64,000 nucleotides of DNA from Micromonospora halophytica. Lineage in GTDB: Bacteria; Actinomycetota; Actinomycetes; Mycobacteriales; Micromonosporaceae. Position numbers and translations under genes: made by a program. The first letter of the stretch is position 1; each line of letters opens with the position of its first letter. The notes under the pieces are model-generated. The model was not told where the DNA came from, made no database searches, and saw nothing but the letters and a program-made list of their open reading frames with translations. The stretch is taken from NCBI RefSeq assembly GCF_900090245.1, contig NZ_FMDN01000016.1, positions 21,099 through 85,098 on the forward strand. Direction: 5' to 3'. Shown here piece by piece: positions 57,465 through 64,000 of the stretch.

Positions 57465-58139
57465 TCAGGGCGCGTACGGCTGGTCGGTGTGGCTCACCTC
57501 GACGAGCTTCGCGCCGGAGAGCTGGTAGACGGAGGTACGCCGAACGTCCAGCTCGGCGAGGCTCCGGCCGGCCGACCGGGTCAACCAGACGACCGTGGCC
57601 TTCCGACCGGCCACGCTGATCCGCTCCGGCGGCGTACGGTCACCGAGGTCCGCCAGCGCCCGGAACACCGGCTCCCCACCGCTGCCGCGCCAGGCCACCA
57701 GGGTGAAGAAGGCGCCGCTGCCCCCGCTGTTCAGCGCGACCGCGCCGACCGCGTCGGCCACCCCGTCGCCGTCCAGGTCGCCGACACCGCACGCCCTGTG
57801 CAGCGTGACCGTCGTACCGTCGCGTCCCCGCCAGGTCCCGTCGTCCAGGGTGACCGGCTCGGGGCGGCCCCGGTAGCGGACCGTACGACTGCCGACCTGC
57901 GCGTCCTCGAGGTCGTCGCAGCTGAGCCGGACGTCCCTGCGCCGGCTCGCGGTCGGGCCGGGCGTCGCGCCCGACAGGGTCGCGTCGACGTCCGGGTCCT
58001 TCTTCTTGCCCGGTGCGGCGGCCGGTGCCCGGTCGGTGGAGCGGGAACGTTTCCTGGCGCTGCCACCCGACCCACAGGCGGACGCGGCCAGCAGGCAGAC
58101 CATCGCGAGCGCCACCACCGGCACCAGCTTCCGACGCAT
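57465..58139 (-). CDS. Lipoprotein with FG-GAP/EF-hand-like repeat, paralogue 1
   Basis: 224 residues. Lipobox LLAASAC (C22). RLSCDDLEDAQVGSRTVRYRG, RACGVGDLDGDGVADAVGAVALN (the DxDxDG Ca-loop) and SVYQLSGAKLVEVSHTDQPYAP are shared with the paralogue at 59580-60284. ATG start. Exported, role unknown. The two paralogues flank the LtrA gene. Confidence 0.75.
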   Translation of the reverse strand: MRRKLVPVVALAMVCLLAASACGSGGSARKRSRSTDRAPAAAPGKKKDPDVDATLSGATPGPTASRRRDVRLSCDDLEDAQVGSRTVRYRGRPEPVTLDDGTWRGRDGTTVTLHRACGVGDLDGDGVADAVGAVALNSGGSGAFFTLVAWRGSGGEPVFRALADLGDRTPPERISVAGRKATVVWLTRSAGRSLAELDVRRTSVYQLSGAKLVEVSHTDQPYAP

Positions 58140-58262
58140 CCTCCGACACTCCTCTCCCGCGCGGAACCCGTACCGTAGTCCCGCCCCGCCAGTGCGTGGT
58201 GGCTGCCGGCGGTTCGTCCGTTTCGGTCCCGGCCGGCCGGTCCGGCTGCCACACTCGCGCTG

Positions 58263-59561
58263 ATGAGCAAGCCCAGGACGTCCCGGAGGGAGCCGATCCG
58301 GACGGTCGCCGCCGGGACCCGGGTGGCCCGGGTCGAGGTCTTCTTCGACCTGATCTTCGTCTACGGCTTCTTCAACCTCTCCCGGTACGTGGCCGAGGAC
58401 CTGACCGCCCACGGTCTGGTCAAGGGACTGCTGGTGCTCGCACTGCTCTGGCTCTGCTGGGTGGCGCACATGCTGGCCGCGCAGCGGGTACGGCTGGCGG
58501 AGGGGATCGGCCCGCTGGTGACCTTCGCCGCCATGGGGGCGGCGCTGGCGATCGCCCTGACCATCCCGCACGCCTTCGGTGACCGGCCCGGTGGCCTCTC
58601 CGGGCCGGTGCTCTTCCCGATCTGCTACTTCACGCTCCGGTGCCTGCACCTCGGCCTGCACTGGTACGCCGTCCGGCAGGTGCCCGTCGAACGACGCCAG
58701 CTCAACCGCATCGGCGCGGCGGTGTTCGTCTCCACCGGACTGCTCCTGGTCGCCGCGTTCCTGCCCTGGTTCCCCGGCGACCTCGACACCTTCGGCGTCC
58801 GGATCGGGCTGTGGACGCTTGCGGTGCTGGTCGAGTACGGCACCGGCCTGGTGGTCGGACTGTCGGGGTGGCGGCTCGCCGCGCCCGGCCATTTCGCCGA
58901 GCGGTTCGAGCTGATCGTCATCATCGCCTTCGGCGAGTTGATCATCTCGATCGGCATCGGCAGCGGGGTGCTCGGTCAGCCGATCACCTGGCCGGCGTTC
59001 TTCGCCTCGCTGGTCGGGCTGGTCGTCATCGCGAGCCTCTGGTGGCTCTACTTCGACAGCCTGGCCTTCGCCGCCGAGCTGACGATCCACGCCCTGCCCA
59101 ACCGGGAGCGGGTCGCCCTGGCCCGCGACGGCTACATCTACCTGCACCTGCCGATCATCGCGGGCCTGATCCTGCTCGCCGCCGGGGGCGAGGAGATGGT
59201 GCGGTTCCTCAGCACCGGCGAGGCCCACGTCCTCATGCCGGTGCACGGACTCGGCGGCACGCTGCTCTACGTCGGGGTCGCGCTGTACCTGCTCGCCCTG
59301 ATCGCGTTCCAGTTCCGTGCCCTCGGCACGGTGGTCTGGACCCGGGTGGCCGGGGTGCTGCTGGTCGCCGGGACCGCACCGCTGGCCGGCCGCCTCCCGG
59401 CGGTGGTGGTGCTGGGACTGCTCGCCCTGATCTGCCTGGGGGTGGTCATCGCCGAGATCGTCTTCCTCGCCGAATCCCGGGAGGCGCTGCGCGAGGCGAT
59501 CCAGGAGGAGCGCGAGGCGCACGAGGCCCGGGAGACCGAGTGGCGGCGCCGTCGGCGGTGA
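58263..59561 (+). CDS. ltrA: Low temperature requirement protein A (LtrA)
   Basis: 432 residues, about 11-12 membrane segments. VARVEVFFDLIFVYGFFNLSRYVAED is the LtrA signature; ERFELIVIIAFGELIISIG is the second conserved helix. C-terminal charged coil. Known: LtrA is needed for growth at low temperature in Listeria; transport role unproven. The start codon follows a CACACT box by eight bases (leaderless). Confidence 0.9.
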   Translation: MSKPRTSRREPIRTVAAGTRVARVEVFFDLIFVYGFFNLSRYVAEDLTAHGLVKGLLVLALLWLCWVAHMLAAQRVRLAEGIGPLVTFAAMGAALAIALTIPHAFGDRPGGLSGPVLFPICYFTLRCLHLGLHWYAVRQVPVERRQLNRIGAAVFVSTGLLLVAAFLPWFPGDLDTFGVRIGLWTLAVLVEYGTGLVVGLSGWRLAAPGHFAERFELIVIIAFGELIISIGIGSGVLGQPITWPAFFASLVGLVVIASLWWLYFDSLAFAAELTIHALPNRERVALARDGYIYLHLPIIAGLILLAAGGEEMVRFLSTGEAHVLMPVHGLGGTLLYVGVALYLLALIAFQFRALGTVVWTRVAGVLLVAGTAPLAGRLPAVVVLGLLALICLGVVIAEIVFLAESREALREAIQEEREAHEARETEWRRRRR

Positions 59562-59579
59562 CCGGCGCCGCCGACGGCG

Positions 59580-60284
59580 TCAGGGAGTGTACGGCGCGTC
59601 GGTGTGGCCCACCTCGACCAGCGTCGTGCCGGAGAGCCGGTAGACGGAGGTGCGCCGGATGTCCAACTCGGCCATGCTCCGGCCGTCGCTGCGGGTCAGC
59701 CAGACGACGGTGGCCCGCTGCCCGGAGACGCTGACCGAGGTCACCGGGGTGCGGTCGCCCAGGTCGAGCAGGGCCTGGTAGGCCGGCTCCCCGCCGGAGT
59801 TGCGCCACACCACGACGGTCCAGAACTGTCCGGTGCCGCCGGCCCGCAGCCGTACCGTGCCGACCGCGTCCGCCGCCCCGTCGCCGTCCAGGTCGCCGGT
59901 GGCGCAGGGCTTCTGCAGCTCGACGGTCGCCCCGTCCTCGCCGTTCCAGACCCCCGCGGTCAGCGGGATGTGGTCGGGATAGCCGTTGTACGGCGCTGCG
60001 GCGCTGCCGAGCTGCGCGTCCGCGAGCTGCGCGCAGGTGAGCGCGGGCCTGGTGGGCGGCTTCGGCCTCGGTGTTGCGGGCTTGGCGGGGGTGCTGCCGC
60101 CGGTCGGCGTTGCGCTGGCGGTGTCCGCGCTCGGTGCGATCGCGGCCGGGGTGGACGCGGTGGGTGTCGGCGCCGCAGGCGTGACCGTGGTCGACGCGCT
60201 GGCCGCCGTACCGGAGTCACCTCCGCACGCGGTGAGCAGGCAGGCCAGGGTGAGGGCCGCGAAGCTCGGCAGGGTCCGGCGCAT
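59580..60284 (-). CDS. Lipoprotein with FG-GAP/EF-hand-like repeat, paralogue 2
   Basis: 234 residues. Lipobox LLTAC, Thr/Pro/Ala-rich linker, then CAQLADAQLGSAAAPYNG, CATGDLDGDGAADAVGTVRL, WRNSGGEPAYQALLDLGDRTP and SVYRLSGTTLVEVGHTDAPYTP. The C-terminal 130 residues match paralogue 1 closely, as does the convergent position relative to ltrA. A recent duplication is likely. Confidence 0.75.
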   Translation of the reverse strand: MRRTLPSFAALTLACLLTACGGDSGTAASASTTVTPAAPTPTASTPAAIAPSADTASATPTGGSTPAKPATPRPKPPTRPALTCAQLADAQLGSAAAPYNGYPDHIPLTAGVWNGEDGATVELQKPCATGDLDGDGAADAVGTVRLRAGGTGQFWTVVVWRNSGGEPAYQALLDLGDRTPVTSVSVSGQRATVVWLTRSDGRSMAELDIRRTSVYRLSGTTLVEVGHTDAPYTP

Positions 60285-60447
60285 GGGCGGAGGTTCCTCT
60301 CTCGATGATCGGTGTCCGCACCGTATCGACCCCCCGCCACCGGCCCGGGCGGGCAGTCGCGGCGGGCCGGCGGGATGGCTCACACCGTGGGAACCCGGGT
60401 GGGCGAGCGTGGCGGATCCGCCTAGACTCGGCGGCACAACTGCATAC

Positions 60448-60576
60448 CTCATCCAGAGGGGCTGAGGGATACGGCCCGACGACGCCCCGGCAACCACCCG
60501 CACGCTCGATGACGAGCCGGCGCGGGCAGGTGCCAATTCCGTCCCCGCCGCAGGGTGCGATGCGGGGAAAGATGAG
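60448..60576 (+). promoter_or_regulatory. SAM-I (S-box) riboswitch
   Basis: P1 is CTCATC (60448-60453) with GATGAG (60571-60576). Between them: AGAGGGGCTGAGGGA near the 5' side, CCCCGGCAACC, and GCAGGTGCCAATTCC, the conserved core blocks of the S-box aptamer. It lies 12 bases before the threonine synthase start. GAGAG-GA-CTCTC (60574-60585) can pair across the ribosome site AGAGGA, suggesting translational control: SAM stabilises P1 and closes the site. Confidence 0.85.
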
Positions 60577-60588
60577 AGGACTCTCGAC

Positions 60589-61878
60589 ATGACGTCGACG
60601 CTTCCCGCCGCCCCCGGTATCGACACCACCGCCGGCCCCGCCCGCGCCCTGGTCTGCCGCGCCTGTTCGGCGCGCTACCCGCTCGCCGCCCAGCACGCCT
60701 GCTACGAGTGTTTCGGGCCGCTGGAGGTCGACTACGACGCCGCCGCGCTGGCCACCGTCACCCGCGAGCAGATCGAGGCCGGCCCGCAGAACATCTGGCG
60801 GTACGCCGCGCTGCTCCCCGCCGGGCAGGACCCGGCCACCCGGGTCACCCTCGACCCGGGGCTGACCCCGCTGGTCGCCGCCCCTGATCTCGCCGCCGAA
60901 CTGGGCATCACCGCGCCGCTGTGGGTCAAGGACGACAGCGCCAACCCGACGCACTCGTTCAAGGACCGGGTGGTCTCGGTGGCGCTGACCGCCGCCCGGG
61001 CGCTCGGCTTCACCCGGTTCGCCTGCGCCTCGACGGGCAACCTGGCCAACTCGGTCGCCGCCCACGCCGCCCGGGCCGGGGTGCCCTCGGTGGTCTTCAT
61101 CCCCGGTGACCTGGAACAGGGCAAGGTCGTCACCACCGCGGTCTACGGCGGCGACCTGGTCGCCATCGACGGCTCGTACGACGACGTGAACCGGCTCTGC
61201 GGCGAGCTGGTGGAGACCGACGAGTTCGAGGACACCGCGTTCGTCAACGTCAACGTCCGCCCGTACTACGCCGAGGGTTCGAAGACCCTCGGGTACGAGG
61301 TGGCCGAGCAGCTCGGCTGGCGCATCCCGGCCCAGGTGGTCATCCCGATGGCCAGCGGCGAACTGCTCACCAAGGTCGACAAGGCGTTCTCCGAGCTGGT
61401 CGAGATCGGCCTGGTCGAGGCCCCGGCCGGTGGCTGGAAGGTCTTCGGCGCGCAGTCCGCGGGCTGCAACCCGATCGCCACCGCCCTGCACGACGACCGG
61501 GACACCATCACCCCGGTCAAGCCGACCGGCATCGCCAAGTCGCTCAACATCGGCGACCCGGCCGCCGGCCTGTACGCGCTGGAGGCGGTGCGCCGTACCG
61601 GTGGCTGGATGGAGTACGTGGACGACGAGGAGATCCGTGAGGGGATCCGGCTGCTCGCCCGTACCACCGGGGTCTTCGCCGAGACCGCCGGCGGGGTGAC
61701 CGTGGCGGTGCTGCGCAAGCTGGTCGAGTCGGGCCGGCTCGACCCGACCGCCGAGACCGTCGTGTTCAACACCGGCGAGGGCCTGAAGACCATCGACGCG
61801 GTCGCCGGCCAGGTCGGCCCCACCCACCGCATCAAGCCGTCCCTGCGCGCCGCCCGCGACGCCGGCCTCCTCTCCTGA
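60589..61878 (+). CDS. thrC: Threonine synthase
   Basis: 429 residues. PLP-dependent fold type II: NPTHSFKDR has the PLP lysine (about K125); CASTGNLANSVAAHAARAGVPSVVFIP binds the phosphate; N-terminal CRACSARYPLAAQHACYECFGPLEVDY is a Cys-rich extension found in many actinobacterial ThrC. It converts O-phosphohomoserine to threonine, competing with methionine synthesis. A SAM riboswitch upstream links its level to SAM. Confidence 0.95.
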   Translation: MTSTLPAAPGIDTTAGPARALVCRACSARYPLAAQHACYECFGPLEVDYDAAALATVTREQIEAGPQNIWRYAALLPAGQDPATRVTLDPGLTPLVAAPDLAAELGITAPLWVKDDSANPTHSFKDRVVSVALTAARALGFTRFACASTGNLANSVAAHAARAGVPSVVFIPGDLEQGKVVTTAVYGGDLVAIDGSYDDVNRLCGELVETDEFEDTAFVNVNVRPYYAEGSKTLGYEVAEQLGWRIPAQVVIPMASGELLTKVDKAFSELVEIGLVEAPAGGWKVFGAQSAGCNPIATALHDDRDTITPVKPTGIAKSLNIGDPAAGLYALEAVRRTGGWMEYVDDEEIREGIRLLARTTGVFAETAGGVTVAVLRKLVESGRLDPTAETVVFNTGEGLKTIDAVAGQVGPTHRIKPSLRAARDAGLLS

Positions 61879-62136
61879 CCCGCGCCGCCGGGCCGGCTGC
61901 CGCCGCCCCCATGCGAGTGATCGACTCCATGGCGGCGACAGGGCGCTGTCGGGGCGATCCCGATACCGCCATGTCGCCGCCATGGCCTCCGGCCGGGGGA
62001 GAGGGGGCGGTCGGGGGAGGGTGGATCGCCCGGACGGGGGATCGGGTCGATCCGCCGGGTAACTGGCTTTTCGCTGTGAGTGCGGAAAAACCGCCGACAA
62101 GGACTTGACGACAGGAACCGGACGGCGCAAGATGCT
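61879..62136. other. Intergenic region after thrC with palindromic repeat copy C and a promoter
   Basis: CCATGGCGGCGACA (61927-61940) and TGTCGCCGCCATGG (61972-61985) are perfect arms; the spacer ends GATACCGCCA, as in copy A. Flanked by TGATCGACT. At 62105-62110 TTGACG with CAAGAT at 62128-62133 (17 apart) resembles a sigma-70 promoter directed at the RNA element 62137-62262. No gene is supported. Confidence 0.5.
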
Positions 62137-62262
62137 CGGTGCGGGAGGGCATCCGCCGGAGACTTTTCAAGTTCTTGCGACCCAACGCCGGAGGCGTTGT
62201 GCGGACGTCCCTCCCGACCAACGTCCGAAGGGGCCAGCGGAAATTCGCTGGCCCCTTCGCTG
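62137..62262 (+). ncRNA. Candidate structured small RNA with C-rich loop and strong terminator
   Basis: Promoter-like boxes at 62105-62133 point at this region. Its hairpins: CAACGCC-GGA-GGCGTTG (62183-62199); CGGACGT/ACGTCCG (62202-62208/62221-62227) with the 12-base loop CCCTCCCGACCA; and a 13-bp terminator GAAGGGGCCAGCG/CGCTGGCCCCTTC (62227-62258). CGGGAGGG (62142-62149) can also pair with CCCTCCCG (62209-62216), so two structures compete. The C-rich loop could bind ribosome sites. No open frame. It could be a free RNA or the leader of the GNAT gene. Confidence 0.5.
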
Positions 62263-62284
62263 TGTGTCGGTCAGGCTCGCCGGC

Positions 62285-63304
62285 ATGGGCATCGACGTCG
62301 CACCGCTCGACCTCGCCGACCCGGCCGCCGTCGAGGCCGCTTACCGGATCGGAGCCGCCGCCGAAGCGGCGGGCCCGCCGGACCTCCCGCCGTACTGCCG
62401 GCAGCGCTTCGAGGCGATGATCCGGCACCCGATGCCGGGCGTCGACATCCGGCGGGTGATCGCCCGGCTCGACGGGGCACCGGCCGGCTCGCTCCGCCTG
62501 GATCTTCCCCAGTTGGACAACACCGACAACGCCGTCGTCGAGCTGGTGGTGGACCCGGCGTACCGGCGGCGGGGCGTGGGCCGGGCGCTGTACGAGCACG
62601 GCCTGCGGCTGCTCCGCGAGGCGGGGCGCAAACGGGTGGTCGGCTCGACCGTGTCGGCCCTGCCGGGCGGCCCGCAGCGGGATCCGGCCGGGGACGCCTT
62701 CGCCGCCGCGCTCGGCGCGCGTCCCGTGCTCGTCGAGATCCGCCGCCGGCTCGACCTCAGCACGCTCGACCGGGCCGCGCTCGACGCCCTCGCGGCCGAC
62801 GCCCGGGGTGCGGCCGCCGGCTACCGCACGGTCCGCTGGCGGCAGGGGACCCCCGAGGAGTACGTCGCCGACGTCGCCTACCTGGAGAGCCGGCTGATGA
62901 CCGACGCGCCCACCGGCGACCTGGAGTGGGAGCAGGAGCAGATCGACGCGGAGCGGATCCGGGGCATGGAGCGGTCGCTGGATGCGCGGGGCACCCGGCG
63001 CTACCACGTCGGTGCGGTGCACGAGGCGACCGGGCGGCTGGCCGCCTGGACCCTGGTCAGCCTGGTGGCCAGCAGCACCTGGCACGCCTGGCAGCAGATC
63101 ACCATCGTCGACCCGGAGCACCGGGGCCACCGGCTCGGCCTGCTCACCAAGATCGAGAACCTCGGCCACGCCCTCGCCCACGAGCCGGAGTTGCGGGCCA
63201 TCGACACCTACAACGCGGCGGAGAACACCCACATGATCCGGATCAACGAGCAGGTCGGCTTCCGCCCGATCGACGCCTCGACGGAGTGGCAGCTGACGCT
63301 CTGA
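62285..63304 (+). CDS. Double-GNAT acetyltransferase
   Basis: 339 residues. First GNAT domain: VELVVDPAYRRRGVGRALYEHGLRLLREAGRKRVVGSTVSA. Second: ITIVDPEHRGHRLGLLTKIENLGHALAHEPELRAIDTYNAAENTHMIRINEQVGFRPID. Tandem-GNAT proteins like this are common in actinobacteria (mycothiol synthase-like fold), but a MshD signature is not clear. ATG 62285 lies eight bases after CAGGCT; leaderless. Substrate unknown. Confidence 0.8.
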   Translation: MGIDVAPLDLADPAAVEAAYRIGAAAEAAGPPDLPPYCRQRFEAMIRHPMPGVDIRRVIARLDGAPAGSLRLDLPQLDNTDNAVVELVVDPAYRRRGVGRALYEHGLRLLREAGRKRVVGSTVSALPGGPQRDPAGDAFAAALGARPVLVEIRRRLDLSTLDRAALDALAADARGAAAGYRTVRWRQGTPEEYVADVAYLESRLMTDAPTGDLEWEQEQIDAERIRGMERSLDARGTRRYHVGAVHEATGRLAAWTLVSLVASSTWHAWQQITIVDPEHRGHRLGLLTKIENLGHALAHEPELRAIDTYNAAENTHMIRINEQVGFRPIDASTEWQLTL

Positions 63305-63324
63305 GTTCCCGGCAGGTCCGGCGG

Positions 63325-63615
63325 TCAGCCCTCCTCGTGGGCGACCTCCAGATTGACGTAGCGGGGAGTCCCCTTCGCCAGCTTCCGCATCCGCTCGGCG
63401 TACTCGCCGGTCTCCGGCCGCCCGCTGTGCGCCATCGCCTGCTCGTAGCTGTCGAACTCGGCGACCATGACGAAATGGCCCGGACGCTCCCGGTCCTCCG
63501 CCATCACGAACCGGCTGGGCCCGCCGTCCGGCTGCTCCTGCGCCCACTGCTCGCTGAGTTCCCGCACCTTGTCCCGCTGGTCCGACTCGTACTCGATCAC
63601 CTGGACGAAGGACAT
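63325..63615 (-). CDS. Dimeric alpha/beta-barrel (ABM-type) protein
   Basis: 96 residues. SFVQVIEYESDQRDKVRELSEQW, PSRFVMAEDRERPGHFVMVAEFDSYEQAMAHSGRPETGEYAERMRKLA and YVNLEV give a ferredoxin-like fold as in antibiotic biosynthesis monooxygenase or stress-response A/B barrel proteins. ATG with AGGAGG upstream. Role unknown. Confidence 0.75.
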   Translation of the reverse strand: MSFVQVIEYESDQRDKVRELSEQWAQEQPDGGPSRFVMAEDRERPGHFVMVAEFDSYEQAMAHSGRPETGEYAERMRKLAKGTPRYVNLEVAHEEG

Positions 63616-63798
63616 CCTGGCCACCTCCTGTCGGGTTGTCTCCTGACACCGTCGGCGCGGATTACCCGGCACCGGTCCGGTCATGCCGGCCGTCGGCGGG
63701 GACCGGCGGGCGGGCGGCCCGGCGGGAGTGGCCGACGACGATCCGAGTTGTGACACGCCCCTACTGATCTGGTGGCCGGCTGTTGCATGATGGCGGGC

Positions 63799-64000
63799 AT
63801 GACGGAGACCCCGCAGGCCCTGTACGACAGGCACGCCGACACCCTCAACCGGGCGCTGACCGCGATCACGGAGCGGGCGTACTGGTCCGCCTACCCCGAG
63901 TCCCCCAGCCCCCGGGTGTACGGCGAGACCGCCGCCGCCGACGGCAAGGTGGCGTTCGAGGCGTACCTCGACGGCGACTTTCCCCTCGACCAGCCCGGCG
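63799..64000 (+). CDS. paaN: Phenylacetic acid degradation protein PaaN, start only
   Basis: 67 codons to the window edge. ALYDRHADTLNRALTAITERAYWSAYPESPSPRVYGETAAADGKVAFEAYLDGDFPLDQPG is the conserved N-terminus of PaaN-type aldehyde dehydrogenases, which act on the ring-cleavage product in the paa route. CATGAT before the ATG is a leaderless -10 candidate. The rest lies outside. Confidence 0.85.
   Translation, partial: MTETPQALYDRHADTLNRALTAITERAYWSAYPESPSPRVYGETAAADGKVAFEAYLDGDFPLDQPG

Noticed and set aside
1..64000. tRNA, rRNA, integrase or transposase genes
   Set aside because: None seen on either strand; mobile-looking features are limited to small repeats and the lower-GC operon.

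Overview
The window is about 72-74% GC, with G/C-rich third codon positions, frequent GTG starts, 4-bp stop/start overlaps and many genes whose start codon lies 6-8 bases after a TAnnnT-like -10 box (probable leaderless transcripts). Together with a conservon (cvnABCD-type) operon, a Streptomyces-type gas vesicle cluster, a SigJ-like sigma factor, DUF3263, DUF4032 and DivIVA-type proteins, this points to a filamentous actinomycete, most likely Micromonosporaceae (Micromonospora-like). No rRNA, tRNA, transposase, integrase or CRISPR array is visible.

Layout. 0-3 kb: a secreted NlpC/P60-like protein with VCBS/FG-GAP repeats (cut by the left edge), then a two-gene unit (a 68-residue exported-looking peptide with two GFGWG motifs and a coupled 86-residue protein) divergent from a TrmB/LuxR-type regulator. 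This is the best candidate here for an undescribed system, a peptide signal with its receptor-regulator. 3-9.4 kb: SigJ-like sigma factor, AraC regulator, VOC protein, DUF998 membrane protein, histidine phosphatase, ASCH protein, a lipoprotein, and a succinate-semialdehyde dehydrogenase/TetR pair. 9.4-15.7 kb: an emfourin-like lipoprotein divergent from an M4 metalloprotease, an enoyl-CoA hydratase, a gene fragment, a peroxiredoxin-like protein divergent from its probable TetR regulator across a clear palindromic operator, and an HNH endonuclease. 16-26 kb: bifunctional AdhE, a CrtU-like FAD oxidoreductase, a Pyr_excise family protein, a two-RCK channel-like protein, an APC permease, a PAP2 phosphatase and a DUF4032 protein. 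26-30.5 kb: an intergenic stretch of repeats, then an amino-sugar catabolic operon (SIS protein, ROK kinase, nagA) divergent from a DeoR regulator. 30.6-35.3 kb: an ABC exporter pair, DUF3263, a small membrane protein, a PP2C-like protein and a GNAT protein.

35.5-40.9 kb: a complete ten-gene gas vesicle operon (gvpY-Z-A-L-G-O-J-L-S-K order) behind a SigB-type promoter. 40.9-43.3 kb: a CDC48-like tandem AAA ATPase. 43.4-49 kb: a five-gene conservon operon with an extra membrane sensor-like protein at its head. 49.4-53.1 kb: an exported CocE/X-Pro-type hydrolase fused to an ABC ATPase, with its permease. 53.1-56.1 kb: small-gene territory: three tiny genes including a DivIVA-domain protein, a short GntR regulator, and a lower-GC three-gene operon of unknown function. 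56.1-64 kb: lipoproteins, DoxX, LtrA flanked by two paralogous lipoproteins, a SAM riboswitch controlling threonine synthase, a possible structured small RNA with a C-rich loop, a double-GNAT protein, an alpha/beta-barrel protein and the start of paaN.

Three intergenic palindromes (15.0, 53.2 and 61.9 kb) share a core and appear to be copies of one dispersed repeat family. Functions are read from motifs and family knowledge only; no database search was possible.
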